From Actinomycetota bacterium (GTDB lineage Bacteria; Actinomycetota; Acidimicrobiia; Acidimicrobiales; Microtrichaceae), in contig WLLG01000122.1 of assembly GCA_009700815.1 (NCBI GenBank), positions 1 to 6,533 on the forward strand: 6,533 nt of DNA, in the 5' to 3' direction. The notes under the pieces are model-generated. The model worked only from the letters and a program-made list of their open reading frames with translations. It had not been told where the DNA came from and did no database searches. Position 1 is the first letter of the stretch. Each line of letters begins with the position of its first letter. The position numbers and the translations under genes were made by a program. Below are positions 1 to 5,883 of this stretch, in pieces.

Positions 1-357
1 ACTCTTGATGAGGCGGAGCAGGCCCGAATCGCCGCCGAGACTGACCGGGACAGCATTAAGGCTGCACTAGCTGACTCGGACACAGAAGCCGCCAAGATCA
101 TCGAGCGGGCGCATGCTGATGCAGAGCAACTAGGCAATGACACGACCATTCGTGCAGCACGAGATGCCCAGGGTGTTACCGAGCGGGCAGCGGCAGACCT
201 GGTGTCGACTCGCCAGCAGACAGAGTCTGACCTAGCTGGGGAACTGTCGCGACTTTCGCTCGGTGCAGCGGAGCGAGTGGTGGAGTCATCACTTGACGAG
301 GCAACACAGCAGCGGCTCATTCAGTCCTATATCGATCAAGTCGGAAGCCAGAACTAA
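1..357 (+). CDS. atpF: F1Fo ATP synthase subunit b, 3' end (partial)
   Basis: This is the C-terminal part (118 residues, then TAA) of the b subunit, the peripheral-stalk protein that holds the F1 head to the membrane sector. The visible part is almost entirely charged, Ala-rich helix (many A, E, R, Q, D), as expected for the coiled-coil dimerisation and delta-binding domains. It ends with a recognisable subunit b tail: LSLGAAERVVESSLDEATQQ followed by RLIQSYIDQVG. The N-terminal membrane anchor lies upstream of the window and cannot be checked. The frame is open from base 1 and the next gene is atpH, which fits the standard operon order. The protein stops normally and is not fused to delta, unlike mycobacteria. 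The identification rests on the tail motif, the composition and the gene context. Confidence 0.93.
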   Translation, partial: TLDEAEQARIAAETDRDSIKAALADSDTEAAKIIERAHADAEQLGNDTTIRAARDAQGVTERAAADLVSTRQQTESDLAGELSRLSLGAAERVVESSLDEATQQRLIQSYIDQVGSQN

Positions 358-383
358 TCGCATATCAAAAACCGCTGCGGCTT

Positions 384-438
384 GCAGTGTTCAATCAGTT
401 GAACCAATCCGCAGAGTCCAATCTGTTGAACCAAGCCG
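384..438. repeat. Two-copy 27-bp tandem repeat in the atpF-atpH gap
   Basis: Bases 384-411 and 411-438 match at 24 of 28 positions with a period of 27. The core is CAATCAGTTGAACCAATCCG at 392-411 and CAATCTGTTGAACCAAGCCG at 419-438. The first copy contains a perfect inverted repeat, GTTCAA-TCAG-TTGAAC (389-404), which could form a 6-bp stem with a 4-base loop. The second copy (416-431) keeps 5 of the 6 pairs. The repeat lies in a 157-bp gap, which is long for neighbouring genes of an ATP synthase operon. No convincing promoter was found in the rest of the gap (358-383 and 439-514). A diverged local duplication is the simplest origin; a role in mRNA structure or processing is speculation. Confidence 0.8.
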
Positions 439-514
439 TTGCGAAGAATTCAGTACAGACACAGTTTAACTAGCAAGAATCCACAGTCCTACCGAGAGCA
501 GAGCGAACGAAAAG

Positions 515-1042
515 ATGAGCGACACACGCATCACCGCTTACGCAGACGCTGCCTTTGCAATTGCCCAAGCAGAGGGCGACCTTGTAGAGGTTGAAGACGA
601 GTTGTTCCGACTCGGACGCGTCCTAGAGTCCAATGACGAACTGCGATCGGCTTTGACCGATCAGCATGTTCCGGTTTCTCGCCGCCAGCAGATCATCGAG
701 GACTTGCTTGCCGGCAAGGCCACCCAGACCACCTTGGCGATTGTCTCCATGATCGTTGGTGCTGGTCGCGCCGCTGACTTGGTAAAGATTGCAAACGAAC
801 TCGTACAGCGCACTGCCAGCAATTCAGGCCAAGCCGTGGCAGAGGTGCGCTCAGCAGTTGCCCTCACCGATGCTCAGTTGACGGAATTGACTGCCGCGCT
901 CAAGGCCCGCACCAATATGGACATCTTGGTCAAGAACATTGTTGATCCGTCGGTTATGGGTGGCCTCGTCACCCAAATTGGAGACTCCGTCCTAGATGGA
1001 ACCGTCCGAACTCGCCTCAATCAACTTCGGGACGCGTTCTAA
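515..1042 (+). CDS. atpH: F1Fo ATP synthase subunit delta
   Basis: Delta (OSCP homologue, 175 residues, normal family length) sits on top of the alpha3beta3 head and binds subunit b, forming part of the stator. The N-terminal helical domain is recognisable from AYADAAFAIAQAEGD and the RLGRVLESNDELRSAL segment. The C-terminal domain carries the family signature at about residues 144-168: DPSVMGGLVTQIGD followed by SVLDGTVRTRL. The ATG at 515 is chosen because the protein then begins at the usual point just before the first helix. Only a weak purine-rich stretch (AACGAAAAG) precedes it, with no strong Shine-Dalgarno. It lies 157 bp after atpF and 135 bp before the preferred atpA start, both wider than usual. 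It is a stand-alone delta, not the b-delta fusion of mycobacteria. The identification is firm. Confidence 0.96.
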   Translation: MSDTRITAYADAAFAIAQAEGDLVEVEDELFRLGRVLESNDELRSALTDQHVPVSRRQQIIEDLLAGKATQTTLAIVSMIVGAGRAADLVKIANELVQRTASNSGQAVAEVRSAVALTDAQLTELTAALKARTNMDILVKNIVDPSVMGGLVTQIGDSVLDGTVRTRLNQLRDAF

Positions 1043-1113
1043 AGATCTACAGCACAGCAATCGTAAGAAGTAATGAAGTATCGCTGAAAATAGCTATCAC
1101 TCACAGAGAGATC

Positions 1114-1138
1114 ATCGGTGAACAAACCGTTCACTGAT
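1114..1138 (+). promoter_or_regulatory. Hairpin in the atpA leader
   Basis: ATCGGTGAAC (1114-1123) and GTTCACTGAT (1129-1138) can pair as a 10-bp stem (nine Watson-Crick pairs and one G-U) around the loop AAACC. The hairpin ends 39 bases before the atpA ATG and leaves the ribosome binding site free. The rest of the 135-bp leader (1043-1113) holds an 8-base palindrome ATAGCTAT at 1090-1097 and a four-codon ATG ORF at 1073-1087, but no clear promoter. Candidate roles are mRNA processing, stability or translation control of alpha. The pairing is visible; the function is inference. Confidence 0.5.
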
Positions 1139-1162
1139 TACACCGCACCAACACCACGCCGC

Positions 1163-1168
1163 AGGAGA
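1163..1168 (+). promoter_or_regulatory. Strong Shine-Dalgarno that sets the atpA start
   Basis: AGGAGA lies 9 bases before the ATG at 1178. This favours that ATG over an in-frame GTG at 1118, which would add 20 residues rich in Pro and Arg that are not part of the alpha family. The surrounding 9-mer CAGGAGATT is repeated exactly in front of atpD (3946-3954). Confidence 0.85.
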
Positions 1169-1177
1169 TTTCCCCAC

Positions 1178-2824
1178 ATGGCTGAACTCACAATCAATAC
1201 TGCCGACATCAGCGCAGCAATCAAGAAAAACCTCGAGGGGTTTACCCCCGATGTCTCGCTGACCCAAGTAGGTCGCGTGCTCGAGGTGGGCGATGGTATC
1301 GCCCGGGTCTCGGGATTGCCCGACGCAGCAGTGAACGAACTGCTTGAGTTTGAATCAGGACTGCTTGGCCTAGCGCTCAACCTTGATGAGGAGTCAATCG
1401 GAGCAGTGGTGCTCGGCGAGGTTGACTCCATCGAAGAGGGACAGTCAGTGAAGGCGACTGGCAACATCTTGTCGGTTCCCGTCGGTGATGGCCTGCTCGG
1501 CCGAGTTGTCAACACCCTCGGTGAGCCAATCGACGGCAAGGGTCCACTGAGTAATGTGCAGTCTCGCCGCATGGAGATTCAGGCCCCAGGAATTATGGGC
1601 CGCCAGCCGGTGAAAGAGCCGATGCAGACAGGCATCAAGGCCATTGACTCCCTCATTCCCGTGGGTCGCGGTCAGCGAGAACTGATCATTGGTGACCGCA
1701 AGACTGGCAAGACCACCGTTGCAATTGACACGATCATTAATCAGCGTGGCCTCGGTGTGAAGTGCATCTACGTAGCCGTTGGGCTTAAGGCTTCAACGGT
1801 TGCTCAAACGGTGGCAACTCTCGAAGAGCGTGGAGCACTTGATTACACCGTGGTAGTAGTTGCGCCTGCATCAGACCCAGCACCCTTCAAGTATCTTGCC
1901 CCTTACTCCGGATGTGCCATGGGCCAACACTGGATGGACAACGGCGAGCACGCTCTTATCGTTTATGACGATCTGTCCAAGCAGGCTGAGGCCTACCGTC
2001 AGGTTTCGTTGCTTCTGCGCCGTCCGCCAGGGCGTGAGGCTTACCCAGGTGACGTGTTCTATCTTCATAGCCGCTTGCTTGAGCGTGCTGCTCGACTCAA
2101 GGATGAGCCCGGCAAGCCAGGTGGTTCTTTGACGGCACTGCCAATCATCGAAACCAAAGCTGGCGACGTTTCTGCTTATATTCCGACCAACGTAATTTCG
2201 ATTACTGATGGTCAGATTTTCTTGCAGGACGACCTCTTCAAGTCCGGTATTCGCCCCGCAGTAGACGTGGGTATTTCTGTGTCACGAGTGGGTTCCTCGG
2301 CGCAGATCAAGGCCATGAAGAAGGCCGTTGGAACGCTCAAGTCTGATCTGCAGCAGTTCCGCGACCTTGAAGCGTTCGCCGCTTTCGGCTCTGACCTTGA
2401 TGCTGCATCCAAGGCGCAGCTCGAGCGAGGCTACCGTTTGACCGAACTGCTCAAGCAGGGGATCAACTCTCCGATGTCGGTTGAAGAGCAGTGTGTGGTG
2501 CTCTTCGCCGCAACTCGTGGTTATCTCGACAACATCGAGATCTCTGATGTGGCCGGCTACGAGGCCAGCTTGATTGAGTGGTTCCGAACCCGTCATAGCG
2601 ATGCACTCGAAGGCATTCGCAGCAGCGGCGACATCGCAGATGTTGACGGCTTTGAAGCAGCTATCAAGGCCTTTACTGAGCAGTTCGAAGGAGCAGTTGC
2701 CGACGGCTCAGCCCCCGAGATCGAGGCCATGGCGCAGGCCGAGGCCAGCTTGCAACGTGCACCGATTCATCTGCCCGAAGAAGAGATTGTCCGTCCAGAC
2801 TCCGCCGACACAGAGCTTCGCTGA
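1178..2824 (+). CDS. atpA: F1 ATP synthase subunit alpha
   Basis: Alpha (548 residues from this start) alternates with beta in the F1 hexamer. It binds nucleotide at non-catalytic sites and supplies the arginine finger to the catalytic site. It begins MAELTI, typical for the family. In order there are: an N-terminal beta-barrel (about residues 25-95, including GRVLEVGDGIARVSGL); the nucleotide-binding domain with P-loop GDRKTGKT (172-179); the VSRVGSSAQ segment with the expected arginine finger R370; and the C-terminal helical domain. After FTEQF (ending at residue 503) there is an extra tail of about 45 residues, acidic and Ala-rich, ending PDSADTELR. Tails at this position occur in actinobacteria, and in mycobacteria such a tail restrains ATP hydrolysis. 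The tail here is acidic, whereas the mycobacterial one ends in lysines, so the same role is only a suggestion. The start is fixed by the AGGAGA at 1163-1168. Alpha is followed after 31 bp by atpG. Confidence 0.98.
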   Translation: MAELTINTADISAAIKKNLEGFTPDVSLTQVGRVLEVGDGIARVSGLPDAAVNELLEFESGLLGLALNLDEESIGAVVLGEVDSIEEGQSVKATGNILSVPVGDGLLGRVVNTLGEPIDGKGPLSNVQSRRMEIQAPGIMGRQPVKEPMQTGIKAIDSLIPVGRGQRELIIGDRKTGKTTVAIDTIINQRGLGVKCIYVAVGLKASTVAQTVATLEERGALDYTVVVVAPASDPAPFKYLAPYSGCAMGQHWMDNGEHALIVYDDLSKQAEAYRQVSLLLRRPPGREAYPGDVFYLHSRLLERAARLKDEPGKPGGSLTALPIIETKAGDVSAYIPTNVISITDGQIFLQDDLFKSGIRPAVDVGISVSRVGSSAQIKAMKKAVGTLKSDLQQFRDLEAFAAFGSDLDAASKAQLERGYRLTELLKQGINSPMSVEEQCVVLFAATRGYLDNIEISDVAGYEASLIEWFRTRHSDALEGIRSSGDIADVDGFEAAIKAFTEQFEGAVADGSAPEIEAMAQAEASLQRAPIHLPEEEIVRPDSADTELR

Positions 2825-2855
2825 AGTTTCGGACGATCGGAAGTAGGGAGACCCC

Positions 2856-3851
2856 ATGCCGGGCGCACAGGAACGAGTACTACGCAGGCGTATCGCCAGC
2901 GTGCAGAACACGAAAAAGATTACGCGCGCCATGGAACTCATCGCGGCTACTCGTGTAGTCAAGGCCCAAGTGCGGGCCAACGAGGCGCGGCCCTATTCCG
3001 AACGCATCACAGAGGTCATTCAGGACTTAGCGGCTGCAGGGGCCGATGCCGATCACCCTTTGCTGCGACCAATCGAAAAGGTTGAAAAGATCGGCGTTCT
3101 CGTCCTTTCTGGGGACCGTGGTTTGGCCGGCGCCTATAACACCAACGTGATTCGCGCCGCCGAGCAAGAGATTCAGGATGCGCGGTCCAAGGGTCTGGAC
3201 TATTCGCTGGTGACCGTGGGTCGCAAGGCAGAGGGATATTTCCGGTTCAGGAACTTTGACATAGACGCCTCATTCAGTGGGTTCACGGACCGCCCAACCT
3301 ATGAAGAAGCAGTAGCTATTGCAGCCCGAGTTACTGACATGTTTGTGAACGGCGGATGCGATCGAATCGATCTTGCCTATACCCGCTTTGTTACTCTCGG
3401 CACACAAGAGGTCGTGGTTCGGCGTTTCTTGCCCCTCGAGTCTGAAGAGACGATTGCTTCTGCGGGGGACGCAGGCGCCACTGCAGGGTTCGAGTTTGAG
3501 CCCTCGGCGAACGCTGTGCTCGAGTCGCTCCTTCCTCGCTACATCGAGTCTCGTATCTACGCAGCATTGCTCGACGCGGCAGCCTCGGAGCTAGCAAACC
3601 GCCAGCGAGCTATGAAGTCCGCCACCGATAACGCTCAAGAACTCATCATCAAGTACACCCGCAAGATGAACCAGGTGCGCCAAGAGGCAATCACCACCGA
3701 GATTATGGAAATCATCAGCGGCGCCGAGGCCCTAGCTGACGACAAGTCTGGCCCTGAAGACTTGTTGCTCGATCACTTGTCAGCTGATCCCTTCCCCAAC
3801 GTGCTTGATCGCCGCACCCAACATTCGAACCACGAGACACCTCGCACATGA
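2856..3851 (+). CDS. atpG: F1 ATP synthase subunit gamma, with long C-terminal tail
   Basis: Gamma is the rotating central shaft that couples proton flow to the beta catalytic cycle. The N-terminal shaft helix is clear (RRRIASVQNTKKITRAMELI, from about residue 10). The Rossmann-like middle contains VLVLSGDRGLAGAYN. The C-terminal shaft helix ends in the family signature ITTEIMEIISGAEA (279-292). Most gamma subunits stop a few residues after this point, at about 285-305 in total. This one runs on to 331, adding roughly 35 residues (DDKSGPEDLLLDHLSADPF, then a polar His/Asn/Arg-rich end). The ATG at 2856 is preceded by AGGGAG (2845-2850) at a spacing of 5 bases and gives the usual MPGAQERVLRRRI start. 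The TGA stop overlaps an ATG as ATGA, opening a possible 37-codon ORF toward atpD. Family identity is certain; the meaning of the tail is unknown. Confidence 0.97.
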   Translation: MPGAQERVLRRRIASVQNTKKITRAMELIAATRVVKAQVRANEARPYSERITEVIQDLAAAGADADHPLLRPIEKVEKIGVLVLSGDRGLAGAYNTNVIRAAEQEIQDARSKGLDYSLVTVGRKAEGYFRFRNFDIDASFSGFTDRPTYEEAVAIAARVTDMFVNGGCDRIDLAYTRFVTLGTQEVVVRRFLPLESEETIASAGDAGATAGFEFEPSANAVLESLLPRYIESRIYAALLDAAASELANRQRAMKSATDNAQELIIKYTRKMNQVRQEAITTEIMEIISGAEALADDKSGPEDLLLDHLSADPFPNVLDRRTQHSNHETPRT

Positions 3852-3961
3852 CCTTGTTCTGCTGTAGCCAAACCGCACTTCATGCGGATTCATCCCATTG
3901 TTCAACTATCCGCAGCTCCATTACGAAGCTGTCGCTCAACCCGACCAGGAGATTCTCATGA
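3848..3961 (+). CDS. Possible 37-codon coupling ORF between atpG and atpD
   Basis: An ATG at 3848-3850 overlaps the atpG TGA (ATGA). The frame stays open for 37 codons and ends at TGA 3959-3961, which overlaps the atpD ATG at 3958 (again ATGA). The ORF therefore fills the whole gap and joins both genes by 4-base overlaps. The predicted peptide begins MTLFCCSQTALH and ends LNPTRRFS. It is Ser-, Thr- and Cys-rich, lacks a signal peptide or membrane segment, and resembles no family I know. It has no Shine-Dalgarno of its own, so it could only be translated by reinitiation after atpG. It may be a translated spacer that delivers ribosomes to atpD, or simply a chance open frame. A random frame of this length stays open fairly often, so confidence is low. 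Confidence 0.25.
   Translation: MTLFCCSQTALHADSSHCSTIRSSITKLSLNPTRRFS
3870..3890 (+). promoter_or_regulatory. Hairpin in the atpD leader
   Basis: CCGCA (3873-3877) pairs with TGCGG (3883-3887) around the loop CTTCA, with two outer A-T pairs beyond one A-A mismatch. A second possible stem, CAGCT (3913-3917) with AGCTG (3927-3931), lies nearer the atpD start. Both are in the 106-bp atpG-atpD gap and leave the ribosome binding site free. They could affect mRNA processing or translation of beta. Short stems like these also arise by chance. Confidence 0.35.
3947..3952 (+). promoter_or_regulatory. Strong Shine-Dalgarno that sets the atpD start
   Basis: AGGAGA lies 5 bases before the ATG at 3958. 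It decides the start against an in-frame TTG at 3898, which has no ribosome binding site and would add 20 residues foreign to the beta family. The same 9-mer CAGGAGATT (3946-3954) occurs before atpA (1162-1170). Confidence 0.87.
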
Positions 3962-5409
3962 CGGTCACTGAAACCGAACTCAAAGACGGCAAGATTGTCG
4001 CCATTGCTGGACCTGTAGTTGATATCGAGTTTCCACCCGGTTCGCTGCCAGAGATCAACACGGCTTTGCAGTTCACCATTAGCGGTCACGGCGAAGAGTC
4101 TCTTGTCACCGCTGAGGTAGCCCAGCAGATTGGCGATAGCCGAGTACGAGCCATCTCGCTAAAGCCTACTGACGGTCTGACCCGAGGTACCCCAGTGCGT
4201 AACACGGGTGCCGGCATTTCGGTACCAGTAGGAGATGCAACCCTCGGTCACGTGTTCAACGTGCTAGGCGAGCCACTTGACGTGGAATCTGTTGATGCAG
4301 TTGAGCGCTGGGAGATTCATCGTTCGGCTCCGGCCTTCGACACCCTCGAGCCTAAAGCCGAGATGTTCCCAACCGGCATCAAGGTTATTGACCTGCTGAC
4401 TCCTTATTTGAAGGGCGGCAAGATTGGCCTCTTCGGTGGAGCTGGTGTGGGTAAGACCGTGCTCATCACCGAGATGATCAACCGCGTGGCCAGCAAGTTC
4501 GGTGGCGTGTCAGTGTTCGCCGGAGTGGGTGAGCGTACCCGTGAAGGTACTGACCTCTTCATCGAGATGGGCGAGACCATGATCAACGTCGAAGCCGGGA
4601 TCTCGGTGCTCGACAGGGCTGCACTGGTGTTCGGTCAGATGGATGAGCCGCCAGGAGTGCGCTTGCGTGTTGCGCTCTCGGCACTGACCATGGCCGAGTA
4701 TTTCCGTGACGTTCAGCGCCAAGACGTGTTGTTGTTCGTGGATAATATTTTCCGCTTTACCCAGGCCGGCTCGGAAGTGTCCACACTGTTGGGCCGTATG
4801 CCAGCAGCCGTGGGTTATCAGCCCACCTTGGCCGATGAGATGGGTGAGCTACAAGAGCGCATTACTTCAACTGGTGGTCAGTCAATTACTTCCCTGCAGG
4901 CCGTGTATGTGCCCGCAGATGATTACACCGACCCTGCACCGTTCACTGCCTTCACCCATTTCGACGGAACCACTGAACTCAACCGTGATATTGCTGCCGC
5001 TGGTATCTACCCGGCGGTGGATCCACTCACCTCCAGTTCAACGATTCTGCGACCCGAGATTGTGGGTCAAACCCACTATGACGTGGCTGGCCGAGTTCAG
5101 GTCATGTTGCAGCGCTATAAGGAGCTTCAGGACATCATTGCCATCCTTGGTATTGACGAGCTCTCAGAAGAGGATCGCATCACTGTGAACCGCGCTCGCA
5201 AGATTCAGAAGTTCCTTGCTCAGCCAATGTACGTAGCAGAGGTCTTCACGGGCATGCCCGGAGTGTTCACCGAGGTGGATGACACCATTGAGTCATTCAA
5301 AATGCTGATTGATGGCGAGCTTGATCACCTGCCAGAGCAGGCCTTCTTCAACGTCAGCGGTGCCGACGACGCAATGCGCAAGGCTGCAGAACTCGAGAAG
5401 AAGTCCTAA
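3958..5409 (+). CDS. atpD: F1 ATP synthase subunit beta (catalytic)
   Basis: Beta (483 residues) carries the catalytic site that makes ATP from ADP and phosphate. All core elements are present: P-loop GGAGVGKT (160-167, with K166), the catalytic glutamate E192 and R193 in GERTREG, Walker B VLLFVDN with D262, R266 in NIFRF, the adenine-contacting tyrosine Y351 in GIYPAVDP, and the DELSEED lever (400-406) that pushes on gamma. The N-terminal barrel begins with GKIVAIAGPVVDIEFPPG. About 8 residues are inserted relative to E. coli after the catalytic loop (EMGETMINVEAGIS). Mitochondrial beta also has an insertion there, so it is tolerated. Less usual are substitutions in normally near-invariant stretches: DPAPFTAFTHFDGTTEL (325-341), SSSTILRP and DVAGRVQ (see findings). 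The start is set by AGGAGA at 3947-3952. The stop overlaps the atpC start by one base (TAATG). Confidence 0.98.
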   Translation: MTVTETELKDGKIVAIAGPVVDIEFPPGSLPEINTALQFTISGHGEESLVTAEVAQQIGDSRVRAISLKPTDGLTRGTPVRNTGAGISVPVGDATLGHVFNVLGEPLDVESVDAVERWEIHRSAPAFDTLEPKAEMFPTGIKVIDLLTPYLKGGKIGLFGGAGVGKTVLITEMINRVASKFGGVSVFAGVGERTREGTDLFIEMGETMINVEAGISVLDRAALVFGQMDEPPGVRLRVALSALTMAEYFRDVQRQDVLLFVDNIFRFTQAGSEVSTLLGRMPAAVGYQPTLADEMGELQERITSTGGQSITSLQAVYVPADDYTDPAPFTAFTHFDGTTELNRDIAAAGIYPAVDPLTSSSTILRPEIVGQTHYDVAGRVQVMLQRYKELQDIIAILGIDELSEEDRITVNRARKIQKFLAQPMYVAEVFTGMPGVFTEVDDTIESFKMLIDGELDHLPEQAFFNVSGADDAMRKAAELEKKS

Positions 5410-5813
5410 TGCCGCTTCTCGTCGAACTTGTCTCTCCTGAGCGCGTTGCGTACACAGGCGAAGCCAAGATGGTGATTTGTCGTACCACCACCGGCGACAT
5501 CGCCTTTTTGCCAGGCCACGTTCCCTTTATCGGCGTACTCGCAACGCACCCAGTGCGAGTTTTGCTTGAGGATGGCGGCGAGCAGATTATTGCAGTGCAT
5601 CAAGGGTTCGTAGAGGTGTCACCTCCTGAAGATGGCACCACCCGCGTGACGATTTTGTCTGATGTCTGCGAGTTGTCCGAGACCATCGAGGTGGCTCGGG
5701 CGCAGCAGGCCAAGAGCGCTGCTGAGTCGGCACTTGCGAGCGATTCAGAAGATGTTGAAGCCGCTGCAGCGTTGCGTCGAGCGAATGTTCGACTCTCTGT
5801 AGCAAACGCCTAG
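5409..5813 (+). CDS. atpC: F1 ATP synthase subunit epsilon
   Basis: Epsilon (134 residues, normal length) binds the foot of gamma and the c-ring. In many bacteria it also restrains ATP hydrolysis through its C-terminal helices. The N-terminal beta-sandwich is clear: LLVELVSPERVAYTGEAKMV, then GDIAFLPGHVPFIGVL, a pattern shared by epsilon subunits, and GFVEVSP. The C-terminal helical hairpin spans about residues 90-134 and is rich in Ala and Glu (VARAQQAKSAAESAL, then EAAAALRRANVRLSVA). Its ATG shares the A of the atpD stop (TAATG), and upstream there is only GAGAAGAAG, so translation is probably coupled to atpD. The stop codon TAG is part of the terminator-like hairpin that closes the operon. 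No odd features are seen. Confidence 0.96.
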   Translation: MPLLVELVSPERVAYTGEAKMVICRTTTGDIAFLPGHVPFIGVLATHPVRVLLEDGGEQIIAVHQGFVEVSPPEDGTTRVTILSDVCELSETIEVARAQQAKSAAESALASDSEDVEAAAALRRANVRLSVANA

Positions 5814-5834
5814 GTCCGAGGTCCTAGGCGTTTG
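5803..5834 (+). terminator. Terminator-like hairpin ending the atp operon
   Basis: CAAACGCCTAGG (5803-5814) and CCTAGGCGTTTG (5823-5834) form a perfect 12-bp stem around an 8-base loop, with the atpC TAG stop inside the left arm. No T-run follows (GCGGCATC), so it is not a classical intrinsic terminator. U-poor hairpins at operon ends are common in actinobacteria and may terminate, pause or protect the 3' end. The position directly after the last atp gene supports this reading. Confidence 0.75.
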
Positions 5835-5848
5835 GCGGCATCGGACCT

Positions 5849-5883
5849 CTGTCGTACTCGCTGCTCTCACGTAACCTTGGTAG
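5849..5883 (+). promoter_or_regulatory. Candidate leaderless promoter for the 2H gene
   Basis: TAACCT (5872-5877) matches the actinobacterial -10 pattern TAnnnT. It ends 6 bases before the ATG at 5884, so the A of the ATG would be +1 (T5877 at -7). A weak -35-like CTGTCG (5849-5854) lies 17 bases upstream. There is no Shine-Dalgarno before this ATG, which fits a leaderless transcript starting just after the operon terminator. This is a prediction from spacing and short motifs only. Confidence 0.4.

Noticed and set aside
389..404. tRNA fragment suggested by the GTTCAA motif
   Set aside because: No acceptor, anticodon or D arm is found nearby; the motif is just part of a short inverted repeat.
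384..438. CRISPR array or REP-type element
   Set aside because: There are only two directly adjacent copies with no unique spacers, so it is a simple tandem duplication.
263..469. 68-residue plus-strand ORF across the atpF end and the gap
   Set aside because: It overlaps atpF out of frame for about 95 bases, has no ribosome binding site and no recognisable family. Only the repeat within it is noted as a finding.
1118..1177. In-frame GTG start adding 20 residues to alpha
   Set aside because: ATG 1178 has AGGAGA at good spacing and gives the usual MAELTI start. The added Pro/Arg-rich stretch is not a family feature and overlaps the leader hairpin. Its resemblance to a targeting peptide is coincidental.
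1138..1572. 144-residue antisense ORF opposite atpA
   Set aside because: It is Ser/Pro/Thr-rich, mirrors the codon pattern of alpha on the other strand and shows no domain. The other antisense ORFs in the window were rejected for the same reason.
3898..3957. In-frame TTG start adding 20 residues to beta
   Set aside because: There is no ribosome binding site before the TTG, while ATG 3958 has AGGAGA 5 bases upstream and starts at the normal beta N-terminus. That both alpha and beta can be extended by exactly 60 bases seems to be chance.
4576..4611. Insertion after the beta catalytic loop as a novelty
   Set aside because: The roughly 8 extra residues relative to E. coli fall where mitochondrial beta also has an insertion, so this is ordinary family variation.
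4706..5188. 160-residue plus-strand ORF inside atpD
   Set aside because: It lies wholly inside the conserved beta coding frame and its Cys/Trp/Pro-rich composition is typical of a shadow frame.
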